Shown piece by piece: positions 47,411-59,795 of a stretch of DNA of 64,000 nucleotides (its first letter is position 1; the number at the start of each line of letters is the position of its first letter). The stretch is from Methanosarcina sp. KYL-1. GTDB lineage: Archaea > Halobacteriota > Methanosarcinia > Methanosarcinales > Methanosarcinaceae. Position numbers and translations under genes: made by a program. Below the pieces are notes generated by a model. It saw only the letters and a program-made list of their open reading frames with translations. It searched no databases and was not told the DNA's origin. The stretch covers positions 1-64,000 of the forward strand of contig NZ_VOUA01000004.1 of assembly GCF_024372725.1 (NCBI RefSeq). Reading direction: 5' to 3'.

Positions 47411-47445
47411 GGTGCAAATCATAGAGGTGAAGAAAAAGACAAGCT

Positions 47446-47519
47446 GGGCCCGTAGCTCAGTCAGGCAGAGCGACTGGCTTTTAACCAGTCGGCCTAGGGT
47501 TCAAATCCCTACGGGCCCG
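47446..47519 (+). tRNA. tRNA-Lys (anticodon TTT)
   Basis: All tRNA parts are present: acceptor stem GGGCCCG with CGGGCCC and discriminator G at 47519, D-arm GCTC...GAGC, anticodon stem ACTGG/CCAGT around loop CTTTTAA (anticodon TTT, Lys), five-base variable loop, and T-arm TAGGG TTCAAAT CCCTA. There is no intron, and CCA is not encoded. It lies upstream of the RNA polymerase operon. Confidence 0.97.
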
Positions 47520-47609
47520 CTATGATTCCTATTTACACCCGCTGGAGAGGCCATCCGCGGGGCATGCTTGGCCAATATTTTTTGAGATTTTATTTTTGGA
47601 GGAAAGGAT

Positions 47610-47846
47610 TTGACAAAATTTAGCCTGCTTGACCATGAGTCGGTCCCTAAACATGAAATTATGCCCGAGGGCGAGTTGAAGTCTGTTTTAAGCAAATATT
47701 CCATTGAAAAAGAGCAACTTCCGAAAATCAAAGTACAGGATCCTGTTATAAAAGAAATAGGAGCTGTAATTGGAGATGTTGTAAAAATCACAAGGAAAAG
47801 TCAGACTGCAGGGGAGGCAGATTATTTCAGACTTGTGATCGAGTAA
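47610..47846 (+). CDS. rpoH: DNA-directed RNA polymerase subunit H (Rpo5)
   Basis: This 78-residue protein matches archaeal RpoH: FSLLDHESVPKHEIM, SIEKEQLPKIKVQDPVIK and GDVVKITRKSQTAGEADYFR. It corresponds to the C-terminal domain of eukaryotic Rpb5 and sits near the downstream DNA jaw. The start is TTG 47610, following GGAGGAAAGGA. It is the first gene of the polymerase operon. Confidence 0.96.
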   Translation: MTKFSLLDHESVPKHEIMPEGELKSVLSKYSIEKEQLPKIKVQDPVIKEIGAVIGDVVKITRKSQTAGEADYFRLVIE

Positions 47847-48028
47847 GCGCGTGGGGGAGTTTATACAGCTTGCATGATCAGAATTACAATTTGTATGATC
47901 AGAGTTTTTCGTAGAACATTTTTTGAATCTCCATGCACCGTCGTACGGATAAAATTCAACGACTGTACATAAATTTTAACACCATAGTTTATCGATTTTC
48001 ACTTTAATAAAGCAAAGAGGGTGCTATC

Positions 48029-49678
48029 ATCGCGTTAGAGAGCAACGTACTGTCGCGGGCATATTTTACACGGGAAAAGATAGTGCAGCACCATATTGAT
48101 TCATTTAACAAGTTTATCGATAGTGGGCTGCAGAAAATCATTGATGAACAGAGAATAATAGAGACTGACATAGAGGATACCTACCTCAAAATGGGCAAGA
48201 TCCGAGTGGAGCATCCGGTGGTCAAGGAGGCGGACGGGGCAATCGAAAAGCTTTACCCCAACGAAGCCCGGCTTCGGAACCTCTCTTATTCGGGTCCCCT
48301 TTACCTGGAAATGAGCGTCGTCAAGGATGGGGTAGAATCCGAGGTCATGGAAGCAAAGATTGGTCAGCTTCCGATCATGGTCAAGTCCAAGATCTGCAAC
48401 CTCCTGGGCTTGAGTGACCCTGAAAAGGTCCGCTATGGTGAAGACCCCCTTGACCCGGGGGGATATTTCCTCATCGGCGGCACGGAAAGGGTAGTAATGA
48501 CCCTTGAGGACCTTGCCCCGAACAAGATCCTTGTGGAATACGGGGAGCGCTACGGAGATTCCATTGAGGTTGCAAAAGTCTTCTCCCAGAAGCGGGGATA
48601 CCGGGCTCTCGTAATCGTGGAAAGGGGACGAAAGTCTCTCCTTGAAGTCTCTTTCCCCTCTATCTCCGGAAGAGTTTACTTCATCACCCTGATGAGGGCT
48701 CTTGGGATCGTAACTGACGAGGATATCGTAAACGCAGTTTCAAGCGACCCGGAAATTATCAAGTTCATGCTGGAAAACCTGGAAGAAGCTGAGGTCGAAA
48801 CCCAGGCAGAGGCAATCGAGAAGATCGGGGCAAGGGTCGCAGCAGGGCAGGCCAAGGAGTACCAGATAAAGAGAGCAAATTACGTTATCGACAGGTACCT
48901 CTTCCCCCACCTCGGGAATGATATTAAAGATAGGGTCCCAAAAGCCCACTTCCTGGCAAGGATGGCAGAATCCTGCTTCGAACTGGCCCTGGCCAAGCGT
49001 GCTGAAGACGATAAAGACCACTACGCAAACAAGAGGCTGAAACTTGCAGGTGACCTCATGGAAGACCTCTTCAGAGTCTCGTTCAACAGGCTGGCAAGGG
49101 ACATAAAGTACCAGCTCGAACGCGCAAACATGAGGAACAGGGAACTTAACGTCGCCACCATCGTCAGGGCAGACGTTCTTACGGACCGCCTGCAGCACCC
49201 CCTTGCAACCGGAAACTGGGTAGGAGGAAGGACGGGTGTCTCTCAGCTCCTGGACAGGAACGACTACATATCCACCCTTTCCCACCTGCGCCGCGTTATC
49301 TCTCCGCTTTCCCGTGCCCAGCCACACTTCGAGGCCAGGGACCTGCACCCCACCCAGTGGGGATGGCTCTGCCCCTCCGAAACTCCAGAAGGTCCTAACT
49401 GTGGCCTTGTGAAGAACTTTGCCCAGATGGTAGAGCTTTCTACGGGAGCGGAAGAAACCGATAGCATAAAGAAGATACTCTATGACCTGAGCGTCGAAAG
49501 GGTAGTAATAAAGGCACCGGAGATTCCGGCCAAACTTAGGGAAACCCTGCTTGACGAGTTCGGGGAAGAGATAATAGAAGAGTTCGAAGAAGTCCACGAA
49601 ATAGAAAAGTACAAGGACGAAGACTTATTCGATTATTCCGACAGCCTGGACGATGTCGGGTCGATGTTAGGTGATTAA
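48029..49678 (+). CDS. rpoB2: DNA-directed RNA polymerase subunit B'' (N-terminal half of the beta homologue)
   Basis: Methanogens split the beta-like subunit; this is the N-terminal part (lobe, protrusion and the start of the fork). The first ordinary start codon in the frame is GTG 48083, but the 18 codons before it (reading [17 protein letters not shown]) look like the conserved archaeal B'' N-terminus and lie behind GAGGGTG at 48017-48023. This suggests initiation at ATC 48026 or 48029, or a sequence error at that codon. Later motifs are [13 protein letters not shown] and [20 protein letters not shown]. rpoB1 follows after 14 bp. Confidence 0.93.
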   Translation: MALESNVLSRAYFTREKIVQHHIDSFNKFIDSGLQKIIDEQRIIETDIEDTYLKMGKIRVEHPVVKEADGAIEKLYPNEARLRNLSYSGPLYLEMSVVKDGVESEVMEAKIGQLPIMVKSKICNLLGLSDPEKVRYGEDPLDPGGYFLIGGTERVVMTLEDLAPNKILVEYGERYGDSIEVAKVFSQKRGYRALVIVERGRKSLLEVSFPSISGRVYFITLMRALGIVTDEDIVNAVSSDPEIIKFMLENLEEAEVETQAEAIEKIGARVAAGQAKEYQIKRANYVIDRYLFPHLGNDIKDRVPKAHFLARMAESCFELALAKRAEDDKDHYANKRLKLAGDLMEDLFRVSFNRLARDIKYQLERANMRNRELNVATIVRADVLTDRLQHPLATGNWVGGRTGVSQLLDRNDYISTLSHLRRVISPLSRAQPHFEARDLHPTQWGWLCPSETPEGPNCGLVKNFAQMVELSTGAEETDSIKKILYDLSVERVVIKAPEIPAKLRETLLDEFGEEIIEEFEEVHEIEKYKDEDLFDYSDSLDDVGSMLGD

Positions 49679-49692
49679 GGGGTCGAGGCCAA

Positions 49693-51507
49693 ATGACAAA
49701 AGCAAAAGTATTCATAAACGGGGAGCTTGTCGGGACCCACGACAATCCTGAGGAACTGGCAGAAGAACTCCGAAAAATGAGACGGCAGGGGTTCATCTCC
49801 AAGCAGGTCAACATAGCCCTGAACGACAACACCAGGGAAGTGATCATCAACTCCGACATGGGCAGGGCAAGAAGGCCCCTCGTTGTTGTGGAAAATGGGG
49901 TTGCAAAAGTCACTGAAGAGCACATGGAGAAACTGAGGACTAAAGAAATCAGTTTCGAGGACCTTGTGAAAGAAGGCTGTGTGGAGTACCTGGATGCAGA
50001 AGAAGAGGAAAATGCATTCATTGCCCTCTACGAGTCCCACATCACCTCAAAACACACCCACATGGAAATCGATCCCGAACTCATGCTCGGGATATGCACG
50101 GGAATGGTTCCCTATCCGGAACATAACGCATCCCCGCGTAACACCATGGGAGCAGCCATGATCAAACAGTGTATCGGGGTATCCACCGCAAACCAGAAAC
50201 TGCGGCCCGACACCCGTGCACACGTCCTGCACTATCCCCAGAGAGCCCTTACCAGGACAAGGACCTGTGAATCCATAGGGTTTGACGATAGGCCGGCAGG
50301 CCAGAATTTCGTGGTTGCAATCCTGTCCTATGAAGGGTATAATATTGAAGACGCCCTGATTTTCAACAAGGGTTCGATTGAGAGAGGCCTGGGAAGAAGC
50401 CATTTCCTCAGGACCTTTGAAGGCGAAGAGCGCAGGTATCCCGGTGGTCAGGAAGACAAGTTCGAAATCCCGGACTCCGAATACCGCGGAGCCCGCAGTG
50501 CCGAAGCCTATGCAAACCTGGACATCGACGGGCTTGTGAACCCAGAGACCCAGGTAGGCCCAAACGACGTGCTGATCGGAAAGACCAGCCCTCCGAGATT
50601 CCTGGAAGAACCTACCGAATTCGGGATTGCCGTGGAGCAGAGAAGAGAAAGCTCAATTACCATGCGGTCTAATGAAAGGGGTATCGTCGACACTGTCATT
50701 CTTACAGAATCCATTAACGGGACCAGGCTTGCCAAGGTAAAGGTAAGGGACGAAAGGATCCCGGATATCGGGGACAAGTTCGCATCAAGGCACGGGCAAA
50801 AAGGCGTTATCGGCTTGAAAGTCCCGATTGCCGACATGCCGTTTACGGAATCAGGTCTGACCCCCGACCTCATGATCAACCCGCACGCAATTCCTTCCCG
50901 TATGACCGTCGGGCACGTGCTGGAAATGATCGGAGGGAAAGTTGGCTCAATGGAAGGCAGGAGAATAAACGCAACCGCCTTCTCAGGGGAAAATGAAGAA
51001 GACTTAAGGGATGCCCTTAAGAGGCACGGTTTTGCTCACACAGGAAAGGAAGTCTTCTACGACGGGGCAACAGGCAGGATGATCCCGGCCGATGTCTTCG
51101 TAGGCGTAATCCTCTACCAGAAACTGCACCACATGGTCACCTCCAAGATGCACGCCAGGTCCCGCGGGCCTGTGCAGGTACTCACCCGCCAGCCTACGGA
51201 AGGTAGGGCCAGGGAAGGAGGTCTGAGGTTCGGAGAAATGGAGCGTGACGTGCTGGTCGGGCACGGGGCTGCCATGTCCTTGAAGGAAAGGCTGCTGGAC
51301 GAGTCCGACAAGGTTGTGGAACTGGTCTGTTCCCACTGCGGAATGATTGCAACGTACGACAAGCAGCGGAACATCTCTATCTGCCCCGCCTGCGGAGCGG
51401 ACACGGATATCTACCCCGTGGAGATGAGCTACGCTTTCAAGCTGCTGCTGGACGAAATCAAGTCCCTGGGAGTTGCGCCCAGGCTCAAGCTGGAAGATGC
51501 GGTATGA
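49693..51507 (+). CDS. rpoB1: DNA-directed RNA polymerase subunit B' (C-terminal half of the beta homologue)
   Basis: This 604-residue subunit forms part of the catalytic centre and the clamp-anchor. Motifs include [68 protein letters not shown] and a C-terminal zinc site (VCSHCG with CPACG). It follows rpoB2 directly and precedes rpoA1 by 14 bp, the standard archaeal order. Confidence 0.97.
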   Translation: MTKAKVFINGELVGTHDNPEELAEELRKMRRQGFISKQVNIALNDNTREVIINSDMGRARRPLVVVENGVAKVTEEHMEKLRTKEISFEDLVKEGCVEYLDAEEEENAFIALYESHITSKHTHMEIDPELMLGICTGMVPYPEHNASPRNTMGAAMIKQCIGVSTANQKLRPDTRAHVLHYPQRALTRTRTCESIGFDDRPAGQNFVVAILSYEGYNIEDALIFNKGSIERGLGRSHFLRTFEGEERRYPGGQEDKFEIPDSEYRGARSAEAYANLDIDGLVNPETQVGPNDVLIGKTSPPRFLEEPTEFGIAVEQRRESSITMRSNERGIVDTVILTESINGTRLAKVKVRDERIPDIGDKFASRHGQKGVIGLKVPIADMPFTESGLTPDLMINPHAIPSRMTVGHVLEMIGGKVGSMEGRRINATAFSGENEEDLRDALKRHGFAHTGKEVFYDGATGRMIPADVFVGVILYQKLHHMVTSKMHARSRGPVQVLTRQPTEGRAREGGLRFGEMERDVLVGHGAAMSLKERLLDESDKVVELVCSHCGMIATYDKQRNISICPACGADTDIYPVEMSYAFKLLLDEIKSLGVAPRLKLEDAV

Positions 51508-51521
51508 GGTGAGGTGGACAG

Positions 51522-54164
51522 ATGGCAAACGTACCTCCTATTCCGAAAAGAATTTCTTCGATCAAATTCGGCTTAATGTCTCCAAAAGAGATCCGTAAGA
51601 TGAGCGCAACGCCCATCATTACAGCCGACACTTACGATGACGACGGATTCCCCATTGATATGGGACTGATGGACACAAAACTCGGGGTAATCGACCCCGG
51701 GCTTCGCTGCAAGACCTGCTCCGGCAGGGCAGGGGAATGCCCCGGGCACTTCGGGCACATCGAACTTGTTGCTCCTGTTGTCCACGTAGGCTTTAACAAG
51801 ATAATCAGGAAGCTTCTCCGGGCAAGTTGCAGGAAATGCAGCAGGATCCTGCTGGACCCTACTCAGAAACAGCACTCCCTGGAGCAGCTAACAGCCCTTC
51901 AGGAAATCGGGCACATGCCTGATGACCTTATCAATGATATTTACAAGGAAGCCAGCAAGGTGAAGACCTGCCCCTACTGTAACGAGGAGCAGCTGGAAAT
52001 CAAATTCGAAAAGCCCAGTGAGTATCTGGAAGACGGGGAAAAGCTTACTCCTACGGAGATAAGGGACCGCTTCGAAAACATCCCCGACGAAGACATAAAG
52101 GTCATCGGGATGGACCCGAAGAACGCAAGGCCAGAATGGATGATCCTGACGGTCCTGCCCGTGCCCCCGGTCACCGTGCGTCCCTCCATTACTCTGGAGT
52201 CCGGGCAGCGCAGTGAAGACGACCTGACACACAAGCTTGTCGACATCATAAGGATCAACCAGCGCTTCCAGGAAAACAGGGAGGCAGGAGCCCCCCAGCT
52301 TATCATCGAGGACCTCTGGGAACTCCTTCAGTATCACGTTACTACATTTTTTGACAACTCCGTATCCGGCATACCCCCTGCCCGGCACAGGTCAGGCAGG
52401 CCCTTAAAGACCCTTTCCCAGCGTCTGAAAGGTAAGGAAGGGCGTTTCAGGGGAAGTCTCTCTGGTAAGCGTGTGAACTTCTCGGCCCGTACCGTGATTT
52501 CCCCGGACCCGAACCTGAGCATCAACGAAGTCGGGGTCCCCATGCCCATTGCAAGGATCCTTACTATCCCTGCGGTGGTAACTCCCAGGAACATCGAACA
52601 GCTCAAGGTCTATGTGAGGAACGGCGAAGACATCCACCCCGGGGCAAACTATGTATTCCGGCCTGACGGCAGGCGTATAAAGGTTACCCAGGTCAACAAG
52701 GACGACCTTGCCGAAAAACTCGAATTCGGATGGGTAGTGGAGCGCCAGTTGAAGGACGGAGATACCGTGCTCTTCAACAGGCAGCCTTCCCTGCACAAGA
52801 TGAGTATCATGGCCCATTCCGTAAAGGTCCTCCCCAATAAGACCTTCAGGCTGAACCCTGCGGTGTGTCCCCCGTACAACGCCGACTTTGACGGGGACGA
52901 AATGAACATGCACGCCCTCCAGACTGAGGAGTCCAGGGCCGAAGCAAAGATCCTGATGCAGGTCCAGGAAAACATCCTCTCTCCGCGTTTCGGCGGTCCC
53001 ATTATCGGAGGAATCCACGACCACATTTCAGGGCTTTTCCTGCTGACCCGCTTTGAAAACCGCATCTCTGCACATGATGCGTTTGACATCCTCCGGAAAA
53101 GCAAAGCCCGTGTCCTGCCCGAACCTGCAGGGTACGAAGCCGGAAAGCCTTACTGGACAGGGAAACAGATCTTCAGCCAGATCCTTCCCAAAGGTCTGGA
53201 CATTGAATTCCCGGCCCAGGTCTGCTCCCACTGCGACGTCTGCAAGAAAGAGGAGTGTCCGAACGACGCCTACGTGGTAATTCGGAAAGGGGAACTCCTT
53301 ATGGGCACCATCGACGAAGCGGCCATAGGGGCATTCAAGGGCAAGATCCAGGACAGGATCATCAAGCAGATCAGCTCCGAGGCAGGGTCCCTCTTCATTG
53401 ATGACATGACAAAGCTTGCAATCAGGGCAATCATGCGTACCGGCCTGAGTTTCGGGATTGCCGATGAAGATATCCCGAAAGAAGCAAGGATCCAGATCGA
53501 CGATGAGCTCCGGAAGGCTGAAGAAGAAGTGCAAAAGCTCATCCAGTCCTACCAGAACAAGGAGCTTGAACCTCTCCCGGGCAGGACGCTTGATGAAACC
53601 ATTGAAATGAGCATCATGCAGAAGCTCGGAAAAGCCAGAGACAGGACCGGTAACATTGCAGACAGCCACATGGGGCTTGAAAACTCTGCAGTTATCATGG
53701 CCCGTTCGGGTGCCAGAGGGTCCATCCTGAACCTTACCCAGATGGCGGCCTGTGTCGGGCAGCAGGCAGTGCGTGGTGAACGTATCCGCAGAGGTTACGC
53801 AGGCAGGACCCTGCCCCACTTCGAAGCAGGGGACCTTGGTTCGGATGCCCACGGGTTCGTCAAGGCAAGTTACAAGAGCGGCTTAAACCCTACCGAGTAT
53901 TTCTTCCACGCCATCGGTGGACGTGAAGGGCTTGTGGACACTGCAGTCAGGACTTCTCAGTCAGGGTATCTCCAGAGGAGGCTCGTAAACGCCCTTCAGG
54001 ACCTGGAAGTCCAGTACGACCTCACGGTAAGGGATACAAGAGGCGTGCTTGTGCAGTTCAAGTACGGGGAAGACGGGATCAATCCCACCAAGAACGACTT
54101 CAGCAAGCCTGAGACGATCCATCGGATTGTACGTACCGTGGTAAACAGGGAGGTGGCCTTATGA
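51522..54164 (+). CDS. rpoA1: DNA-directed RNA polymerase subunit A' (N-terminal part of the beta' homologue)
   Basis: This 880-residue subunit carries the active-site magnesium loop NADFDGDEMNMH near residue 455. The N-terminus has the clamp zinc motifs (CKTCSGRAGECPGHFGHIEL, CRKCSRILL, CPYCNEEQ). RPSLHKMSIMAH and the bridge-helix region (GGREGLVDTAVRTSQSGYLQ) are also present. It ends in ATGA, overlapping the start of rpoA2 by 4 bp, so translation is probably coupled. Confidence 0.97.
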   Translation: MANVPPIPKRISSIKFGLMSPKEIRKMSATPIITADTYDDDGFPIDMGLMDTKLGVIDPGLRCKTCSGRAGECPGHFGHIELVAPVVHVGFNKIIRKLLRASCRKCSRILLDPTQKQHSLEQLTALQEIGHMPDDLINDIYKEASKVKTCPYCNEEQLEIKFEKPSEYLEDGEKLTPTEIRDRFENIPDEDIKVIGMDPKNARPEWMILTVLPVPPVTVRPSITLESGQRSEDDLTHKLVDIIRINQRFQENREAGAPQLIIEDLWELLQYHVTTFFDNSVSGIPPARHRSGRPLKTLSQRLKGKEGRFRGSLSGKRVNFSARTVISPDPNLSINEVGVPMPIARILTIPAVVTPRNIEQLKVYVRNGEDIHPGANYVFRPDGRRIKVTQVNKDDLAEKLEFGWVVERQLKDGDTVLFNRQPSLHKMSIMAHSVKVLPNKTFRLNPAVCPPYNADFDGDEMNMHALQTEESRAEAKILMQVQENILSPRFGGPIIGGIHDHISGLFLLTRFENRISAHDAFDILRKSKARVLPEPAGYEAGKPYWTGKQIFSQILPKGLDIEFPAQVCSHCDVCKKEECPNDAYVVIRKGELLMGTIDEAAIGAFKGKIQDRIIKQISSEAGSLFIDDMTKLAIRAIMRTGLSFGIADEDIPKEARIQIDDELRKAEEEVQKLIQSYQNKELEPLPGRTLDETIEMSIMQKLGKARDRTGNIADSHMGLENSAVIMARSGARGSILNLTQMAACVGQQAVRGERIRRGYAGRTLPHFEAGDLGSDAHGFVKASYKSGLNPTEYFFHAIGGREGLVDTAVRTSQSGYLQRRLVNALQDLEVQYDLTVRDTRGVLVQFKYGEDGINPTKNDFSKPETIHRIVRTVVNREVAL

Positions 54165-55357
54165 GCATCAGTGAAGCTACAATTGACAGTATGATAAAAG
54201 ACCTGCCTCTTCCTGCAAACACCCTGAGGACCCTCCGGGAAGATGTGATCAAAGCCGGAGTAAGTAAGAAGGAAATGGAAGAGATCGTAGAGCATGTGAT
54301 GGAAGAGTATGATCTGGCGTGTATCGAGCCCTGCGATGCTGCAGGGGTCATTGCCGCCCAATCCATCGGGGAACCGGGTACCCAGATGACCATGCGTACC
54401 TTCCACTACGCTGGTGTCGCTGAAATCAACGTTACCCTGGGTCTGCCCCGCCTTATCGAAATCGTGGATGCCCGGAAGATTCCGAGCACCCCGATGATGA
54501 CCATTGCCCTGTCCAAGGAAAACCCGGAAGACTACGCCTATGACAGGGAAAAGACCAGGGCTCTTGCATGGGAGATTGAAGCGACCAAAATCGACCACAT
54601 CGCAGACGTGACCACTGACCTCTCCCAGATGAAGCTTATCATCGACCTGCACGAAAAAGCCATGGACGCCAGGAACATCACTATTGAACAGGTCAAGGAA
54701 AAGTTCAATGAAGAACTGAACGTTATGGCTTCAATCTCCCCGGACATAGACAACCAGATAGTTATCGCTCCGGGAGAACCCTCCTACAGGGAACTGCTCC
54801 AGCTCGCAAAAAACATCCACAACGTCACCATGAAAGGGATCGAAGGGATCAAAAGGGTAGTGGTCCGGAAAGAAGGGGAAGAATACACCCTCTACACCGA
54901 AGGTTCGGCCCTGCGCGAGGTGCTCCAGTTCGAAGGAGTGGACAAGACGCGGACCAGCACCAATAACATCAATGAGATCTATGAGGTGCTGGGAGTCGAG
55001 GCAGCCAGGAATGCCATCATTAAGGAGGCCACAGACACCCTGAGAGAACAGGGTCTTACCGTGGATATCCGGCACATTATGCTTGTAGCTGACCTCATGA
55101 CCTGCGACGGGGAAGTTAAACAGATCGGACGTCACGGTATTTCCGGGGAAAAGGCCAGTGTCTTTGCCCGTGCAGCCTTCGAAGTTACTGTCAACCACCT
55201 CCTGGACGCAGGAATGCGTGGGGACGTGGACGAGCTGCAGGGTGTTACGGAAAACATCATTGTCGGGCAGCCCATTCGTATGGGTACCGGAGATGTGCAC
55301 CTGATTACCAGGAAGAGAGAAAAAGAAATCGAAGTACAGGACGAATGTGGGATTTGA
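54161..55357 (+). CDS. rpoA2: DNA-directed RNA polymerase subunit A'' (C-terminal part of the beta' homologue)
   Basis: This 398-residue subunit completes the beta'-like polypeptide, with the trigger-loop region EPCDAAGVIAAQSIGEPGTQ and TFHYAGVAEINVTLGLPRL, and later LMTCDGEVKQIGRHG with SVFARAAFEVTVNHLL. The start ATG lies inside the end of rpoA1. A 260-bp spacer without genes follows before rpl30e. Confidence 0.97.
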   Translation: MSISEATIDSMIKDLPLPANTLRTLREDVIKAGVSKKEMEEIVEHVMEEYDLACIEPCDAAGVIAAQSIGEPGTQMTMRTFHYAGVAEINVTLGLPRLIEIVDARKIPSTPMMTIALSKENPEDYAYDREKTRALAWEIEATKIDHIADVTTDLSQMKLIIDLHEKAMDARNITIEQVKEKFNEELNVMASISPDIDNQIVIAPGEPSYRELLQLAKNIHNVTMKGIEGIKRVVVRKEGEEYTLYTEGSALREVLQFEGVDKTRTSTNNINEIYEVLGVEAARNAIIKEATDTLREQGLTVDIRHIMLVADLMTCDGEVKQIGRHGISGEKASVFARAAFEVTVNHLLDAGMRGDVDELQGVTENIIVGQPIRMGTGDVHLITRKREKEIEVQDECGI

Positions 55358-55617
55358 AGGCCTCAGGGCCCGATCTTCCACCCTACCATTATTTAAATGT
55401 ATAAGCTGAATAGAGGGACCTGTGCTCATAACGTGCATACAAACTAAATTCTCAACATAACACTCATCAAATCCTGCTGCAGGAACTTGGACCGCATAGG
55501 TTCATAACCAGAAAATTGATATAAGGCATCAGGTATTTAGAGTACCATATATTCACCGAGCGTTGAAATCTTATTGGAAATGAGATAGAGTAGACGAGCT
55601 AATTTGAGACAGAGTTG

Positions 55618-55914
55618 ATGAAAATGAAGATCAATGTTGATAAATCTCTTATCAAGGCGATGAGAACTGGAAAAGTAATCGTTGGAGCCAACCGGACCAT
55701 TGATGCAGCTGCAACAGGCACTGCAAAACTGGTGGTTCTGGCATCAAACTGCCCGGAAGACATTAAAAAGAAGATCCAGGCAACAAGCGTCCCGGTCCTG
55801 GAATACACAGGCACAAGTGTAGAGCTGGGCCCTGTCTGCGGAAAGCCCTTTACGATTGCAGCAATGGCAATCCTCGATGCGGGAGAATCCGATATCCTGG
55901 CAGCTACAGCCTGA
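55618..55914 (+). CDS. rpl30e: Ribosomal protein L30e homologue
   Basis: This 98-residue protein belongs to the L7Ae/L30e RNA-binding family ([53 protein letters not shown]). It is the usual neighbour of nusA in the archaeal polymerase operon. A TTG at 55615 and ATGs at 55618 and 55624 are all possible starts; the first ATG is used here. Confidence 0.93.
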   Translation: MKMKINVDKSLIKAMRTGKVIVGANRTIDAAATGTAKLVVLASNCPEDIKKKIQATSVPVLEYTGTSVELGPVCGKPFTIAAMAILDAGESDILAATA

Positions 55915-55935
55915 TCGAAAGGAGTTGGCAGCGTC

Positions 55936-56361
55936 TTGGGTGGAATAAGACTTACGGCAGAAAGCATCCAGTACATTGCATTATTTGAAAATATGACCCG
56001 GGCCAAGATCCTTGACTGCGTTCCGGAAGAGGACAGGCTCGTATACGTCGTAAAGCAGGGAGACATGGGACTTGCCATAGGCAAGAACGGGGAAAACATA
56101 AACCGCGTTAAAAAAACCCTGGACAAGCCCATCGAACTTGTAGAGTATTCTGAGGACCCTGTCACTTTCATAAAGAACTCCTTCGGGCCCGTGTCCGTGA
56201 GTTCCGTGAACATTATAACTAAAAATGGCAAGCGTTTAGCTTATGTAGACGTACCCAATAAAGAGAAGGGGCTTGCCATCGGCCGCAGCGGCAAGAATAT
56301 AGAGAAAGTAAAGATGCTTGCTCGCCGTCACCACAACATAGACGATGTGGTCCTGCAGTAA
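55936..56361 (+). CDS. nusA: Archaeal NusA-like transcription termination factor
   Basis: This 141-residue protein contains only the two KH RNA-binding domains of NusA (LAIGKNGENINRVKKTL and LAIGRSGKNIEKVKMLA). Archaeal NusA lacks the N-terminal polymerase-binding and S1 domains. TTG 55936 follows AAAGGAGTTGG. It lies between rpl30e and rps12. Confidence 0.93.
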   Translation: MGGIRLTAESIQYIALFENMTRAKILDCVPEEDRLVYVVKQGDMGLAIGKNGENINRVKKTLDKPIELVEYSEDPVTFIKNSFGPVSVSSVNIITKNGKRLAYVDVPNKEKGLAIGRSGKNIEKVKMLARRHHNIDDVVLQ

Positions 56362-56470
56362 TACCTGCAGAACAACTCACAGAACAAGTTTACTTTGATC
56401 ATTTATCAATCCGGCGTTGAAGGAAATATGGCATTGAATGCCAGAATATATTAATTGCTAAAATTGCTAA

Positions 56471-57481
<1,011 letters not shown>

Positions 57482-57490
57482 GCATTTTTT

Positions 57491-57511
57491 CGGGGTTGCC
57501 CCGATTTTTTT
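57491..57511 (+). terminator. Intrinsic-type terminator after rps7
   Basis: CGGGG-TTG-CCCCG (57491-57503) is followed by ATTTTTTT, ten bases after the rps7 stop. It should reduce transcription from the polymerase/S12/S7 genes into fusA. Confidence 0.75.
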
Positions 57512-57556
57512 AAGTTTACAATATAACAAAATTTACGTTATTTAAAAGGTATCAGC

Positions 57557-59749
57557 ATGGGACGAAGGAAGAAGATGGTCGAGCGCGTAACAACGCTCAT
57601 GAATGAACCCGCAAAAATCAGGAACATCGGGATCGTTGCGCACATTGACCACGGAAAAACCACATTAAGTGATAACCTGCTTGCAGGCGCAGGAATGATT
57701 TCCAAAGAGCTTGCCGGCAGACAGTTATTCATGGACTCGGACGAAGAGGAACAGGCAAGAGGCATTACTATTGATGCTTCAAACGTTTCCATGGTCCACA
57801 CTTATAATGATGAAGACTACCTGATCAACCTGATCGACACCCCCGGACACGTTGACTTCGGTGGAGACGTTACACGTGCCATGAGGGCCGTGGACGGGGC
57901 CGTCGTTGTCGTGGATGCCGTAGAAGGCACCATGCCGCAGACCGAAACCGTGCTCAGGCAGGCCTTAAGGGAGCACGTAAGACCGGTGCTTTTCGTCAAC
58001 AAGGTCGACAGGCTTATCAATGAGCTTCAGGTCGACGCCCAGGAAATGCAGGTCCGCCTCGGGAAAGTCATCGACCACGTTAACAAGCTTATTAAGAACA
58101 TGAACCCGGAGAAGTTCAAGGCCGGCTGGAAAGTCGATGCAGCAGCCGGAACCGTGGCCTTCGGTTCAGCCCTTTACAACTGGGCAATCAGTGTGCCCAT
58201 GATGCAGAAGACAGGGATTTCCTTCAAGGACGTCTACGACTACTGTAAAGTAGGCGACATGAAGAGCCTTGCAGAAAAGTGCCCCCTGCACGAAGCTGTC
58301 CTTGACATGGTCATCCGTTACCTGCCAAACCCGCTCGAAGCCCAGAAGGGCAGGGTGCCGGTAATCTGGCACGGAGATGATAACACCGAGATCGGAAAGT
58401 CAATGGCCAGCGCTAACGCAAACGGTGACCTTGCTTTCATGGTAACGGACATTTCCGTGGACCCCCACGCAGGTGAAGTCGCAACCGGGAGGCTTTTCAG
58501 CGGCTCTTTTACCCGTGGGATGGAAGTCTACACCTCAGGGACCGTCAAGAAGAGCAGGGTCCAGCAGGTCGGGATTTTCATGGGCCCCGAAAGGCTCGAA
58601 GTGGAAAAGATCCCTGCAGGTAACATTGCAGCCGTTACAGGCCTGAAAGATGCAATCGTCGGGTCTACCGTAACCACCCTTGAAGGCATGACCCCCTTCG
58701 AAAGCATCAGGCACGTAAGCGAACCTGTGGTGACAGTGGCTGTTGAAGCCAAGCACACCAAGGACCTTCCCAAACTGGTCGAAGTCCTCAGGCAGGTCGC
58801 AAAGGAAGACCCGACTCTCCAGATCACCCTGGACGAGGAAACCGGCGAACACCTGATGGCCGGAATGGGAGAACTCCACCTGGAAGTCATCGCCCACAGG
58901 ATCGAAAGGGACAAGAACGTAGAAATCACCACGAGCAAGCCAATTGTGGTCTACAGGGAAACCATCAAGAGAAAGATCGAGCCCGTGGAAGGAAAGTCCC
59001 CGAACAGGCACAACAGGTTCTATATCTTTGTGGAGCCCCTTGACTCTGCAATTGTTGACCTTATCAAGTCCGGTGAGGTAAGCATGAGCATGCCTGAACT
59101 TGAACGCAGGCAGAAGCTCATGGAAGTCGGCATGGACAAGGAAGAAGCAAAGAGCATTGTCGGCATTTACAGCTCTAACATCTTCATCGACATGACCAAG
59201 GGTATCCAGTACCTGAACGAAACCATGGAACTGGTGCTCGATGGGTTTGAGGAAGTCATGCGGGCAGGCCCCCTTACCAGGGAACCCGTGGCAAACGTGA
59301 AGTGTGTGCTTGTGGACGCAAAACTCCACGAAGACGCAATCCACAGGGGCCCGGCTCAGATCATTCCCGCAGCCAGGCAGGCTATCCAGGCCGGGATGCT
59401 TATCGCAGAGGACAGCCTTCTCGAACCTTACCAGAAGGTCTTTGTCCAGGTGCCCCAGCTCACAATGGGCGGCGCCACAAAAGAAATTCAGGGCCGCAGA
59501 GGCATCATTCTGAACATGACCACCGAAGGAGACCTGGCAATTATCGAGTCCAGAGTGCCTGTGGCCGCAATGTTCGGGTTTGCCGGAGAAATCAGGTCCG
59601 CAACCGAAGGCCGTGCAATGTGGAGCACGGAGTTCGGAGGCTTTGATATTGTGCCTACCAGCCTTATGACTGAAATCGTAGGACAGATCAGAGAAAGGAA
59701 AGGCCTGAAGAAGGAACTTCCCAAGGCCTCTGACTTCCTCGGGATGTAA
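57557..59749 (+). CDS. fusA: Elongation factor 2 (aEF-2)
   Basis: This 730-residue translocase GTPase has G1 [14 protein letters not shown], the switch region ITIDASNV, G3 [10 protein letters not shown] and G4 NKVDR. The diphthamide histidine is in [17 protein letters not shown], near residue 595. Length and order of domains match archaeal EF-2. Confidence 0.98.
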   Translation: MGRRKKMVERVTTLMNEPAKIRNIGIVAHIDHGKTTLSDNLLAGAGMISKELAGRQLFMDSDEEEQARGITIDASNVSMVHTYNDEDYLINLIDTPGHVDFGGDVTRAMRAVDGAVVVVDAVEGTMPQTETVLRQALREHVRPVLFVNKVDRLINELQVDAQEMQVRLGKVIDHVNKLIKNMNPEKFKAGWKVDAAAGTVAFGSALYNWAISVPMMQKTGISFKDVYDYCKVGDMKSLAEKCPLHEAVLDMVIRYLPNPLEAQKGRVPVIWHGDDNTEIGKSMASANANGDLAFMVTDISVDPHAGEVATGRLFSGSFTRGMEVYTSGTVKKSRVQQVGIFMGPERLEVEKIPAGNIAAVTGLKDAIVGSTVTTLEGMTPFESIRHVSEPVVTVAVEAKHTKDLPKLVEVLRQVAKEDPTLQITLDEETGEHLMAGMGELHLEVIAHRIERDKNVEITTSKPIVVYRETIKRKIEPVEGKSPNRHNRFYIFVEPLDSAIVDLIKSGEVSMSMPELERRQKLMEVGMDKEEAKSIVGIYSSNIFIDMTKGIQYLNETMELVLDGFEEVMRAGPLTREPVANVKCVLVDAKLHEDAIHRGPAQIIPAARQAIQAGMLIAEDSLLEPYQKVFVQVPQLTMGGATKEIQGRRGIILNMTTEGDLAIIESRVPVAAMFGFAGEIRSATEGRAMWSTEFGGFDIVPTSLMTEIVGQIRERKGLKKELPKASDFLGM

Positions 59750-59751
59750 GC

Positions 59752-59795
59752 GGAAATTCCGCTTCTCCCATATTTTCGGGTTCCGTAGAATTTCC
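59752..59795 (+). terminator. Inverted repeat after fusA
   Basis: GGAAATTC (59752-59759) and GAATTTCC (59788-59795) can form an 8-bp stem starting three bases after the stop; the loop of 28 bases is long. The rest of the interval to 60087 has no gene and contains the promoter region of tuf (AATATAGTAATTACC near 60030). Confidence 0.35.
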
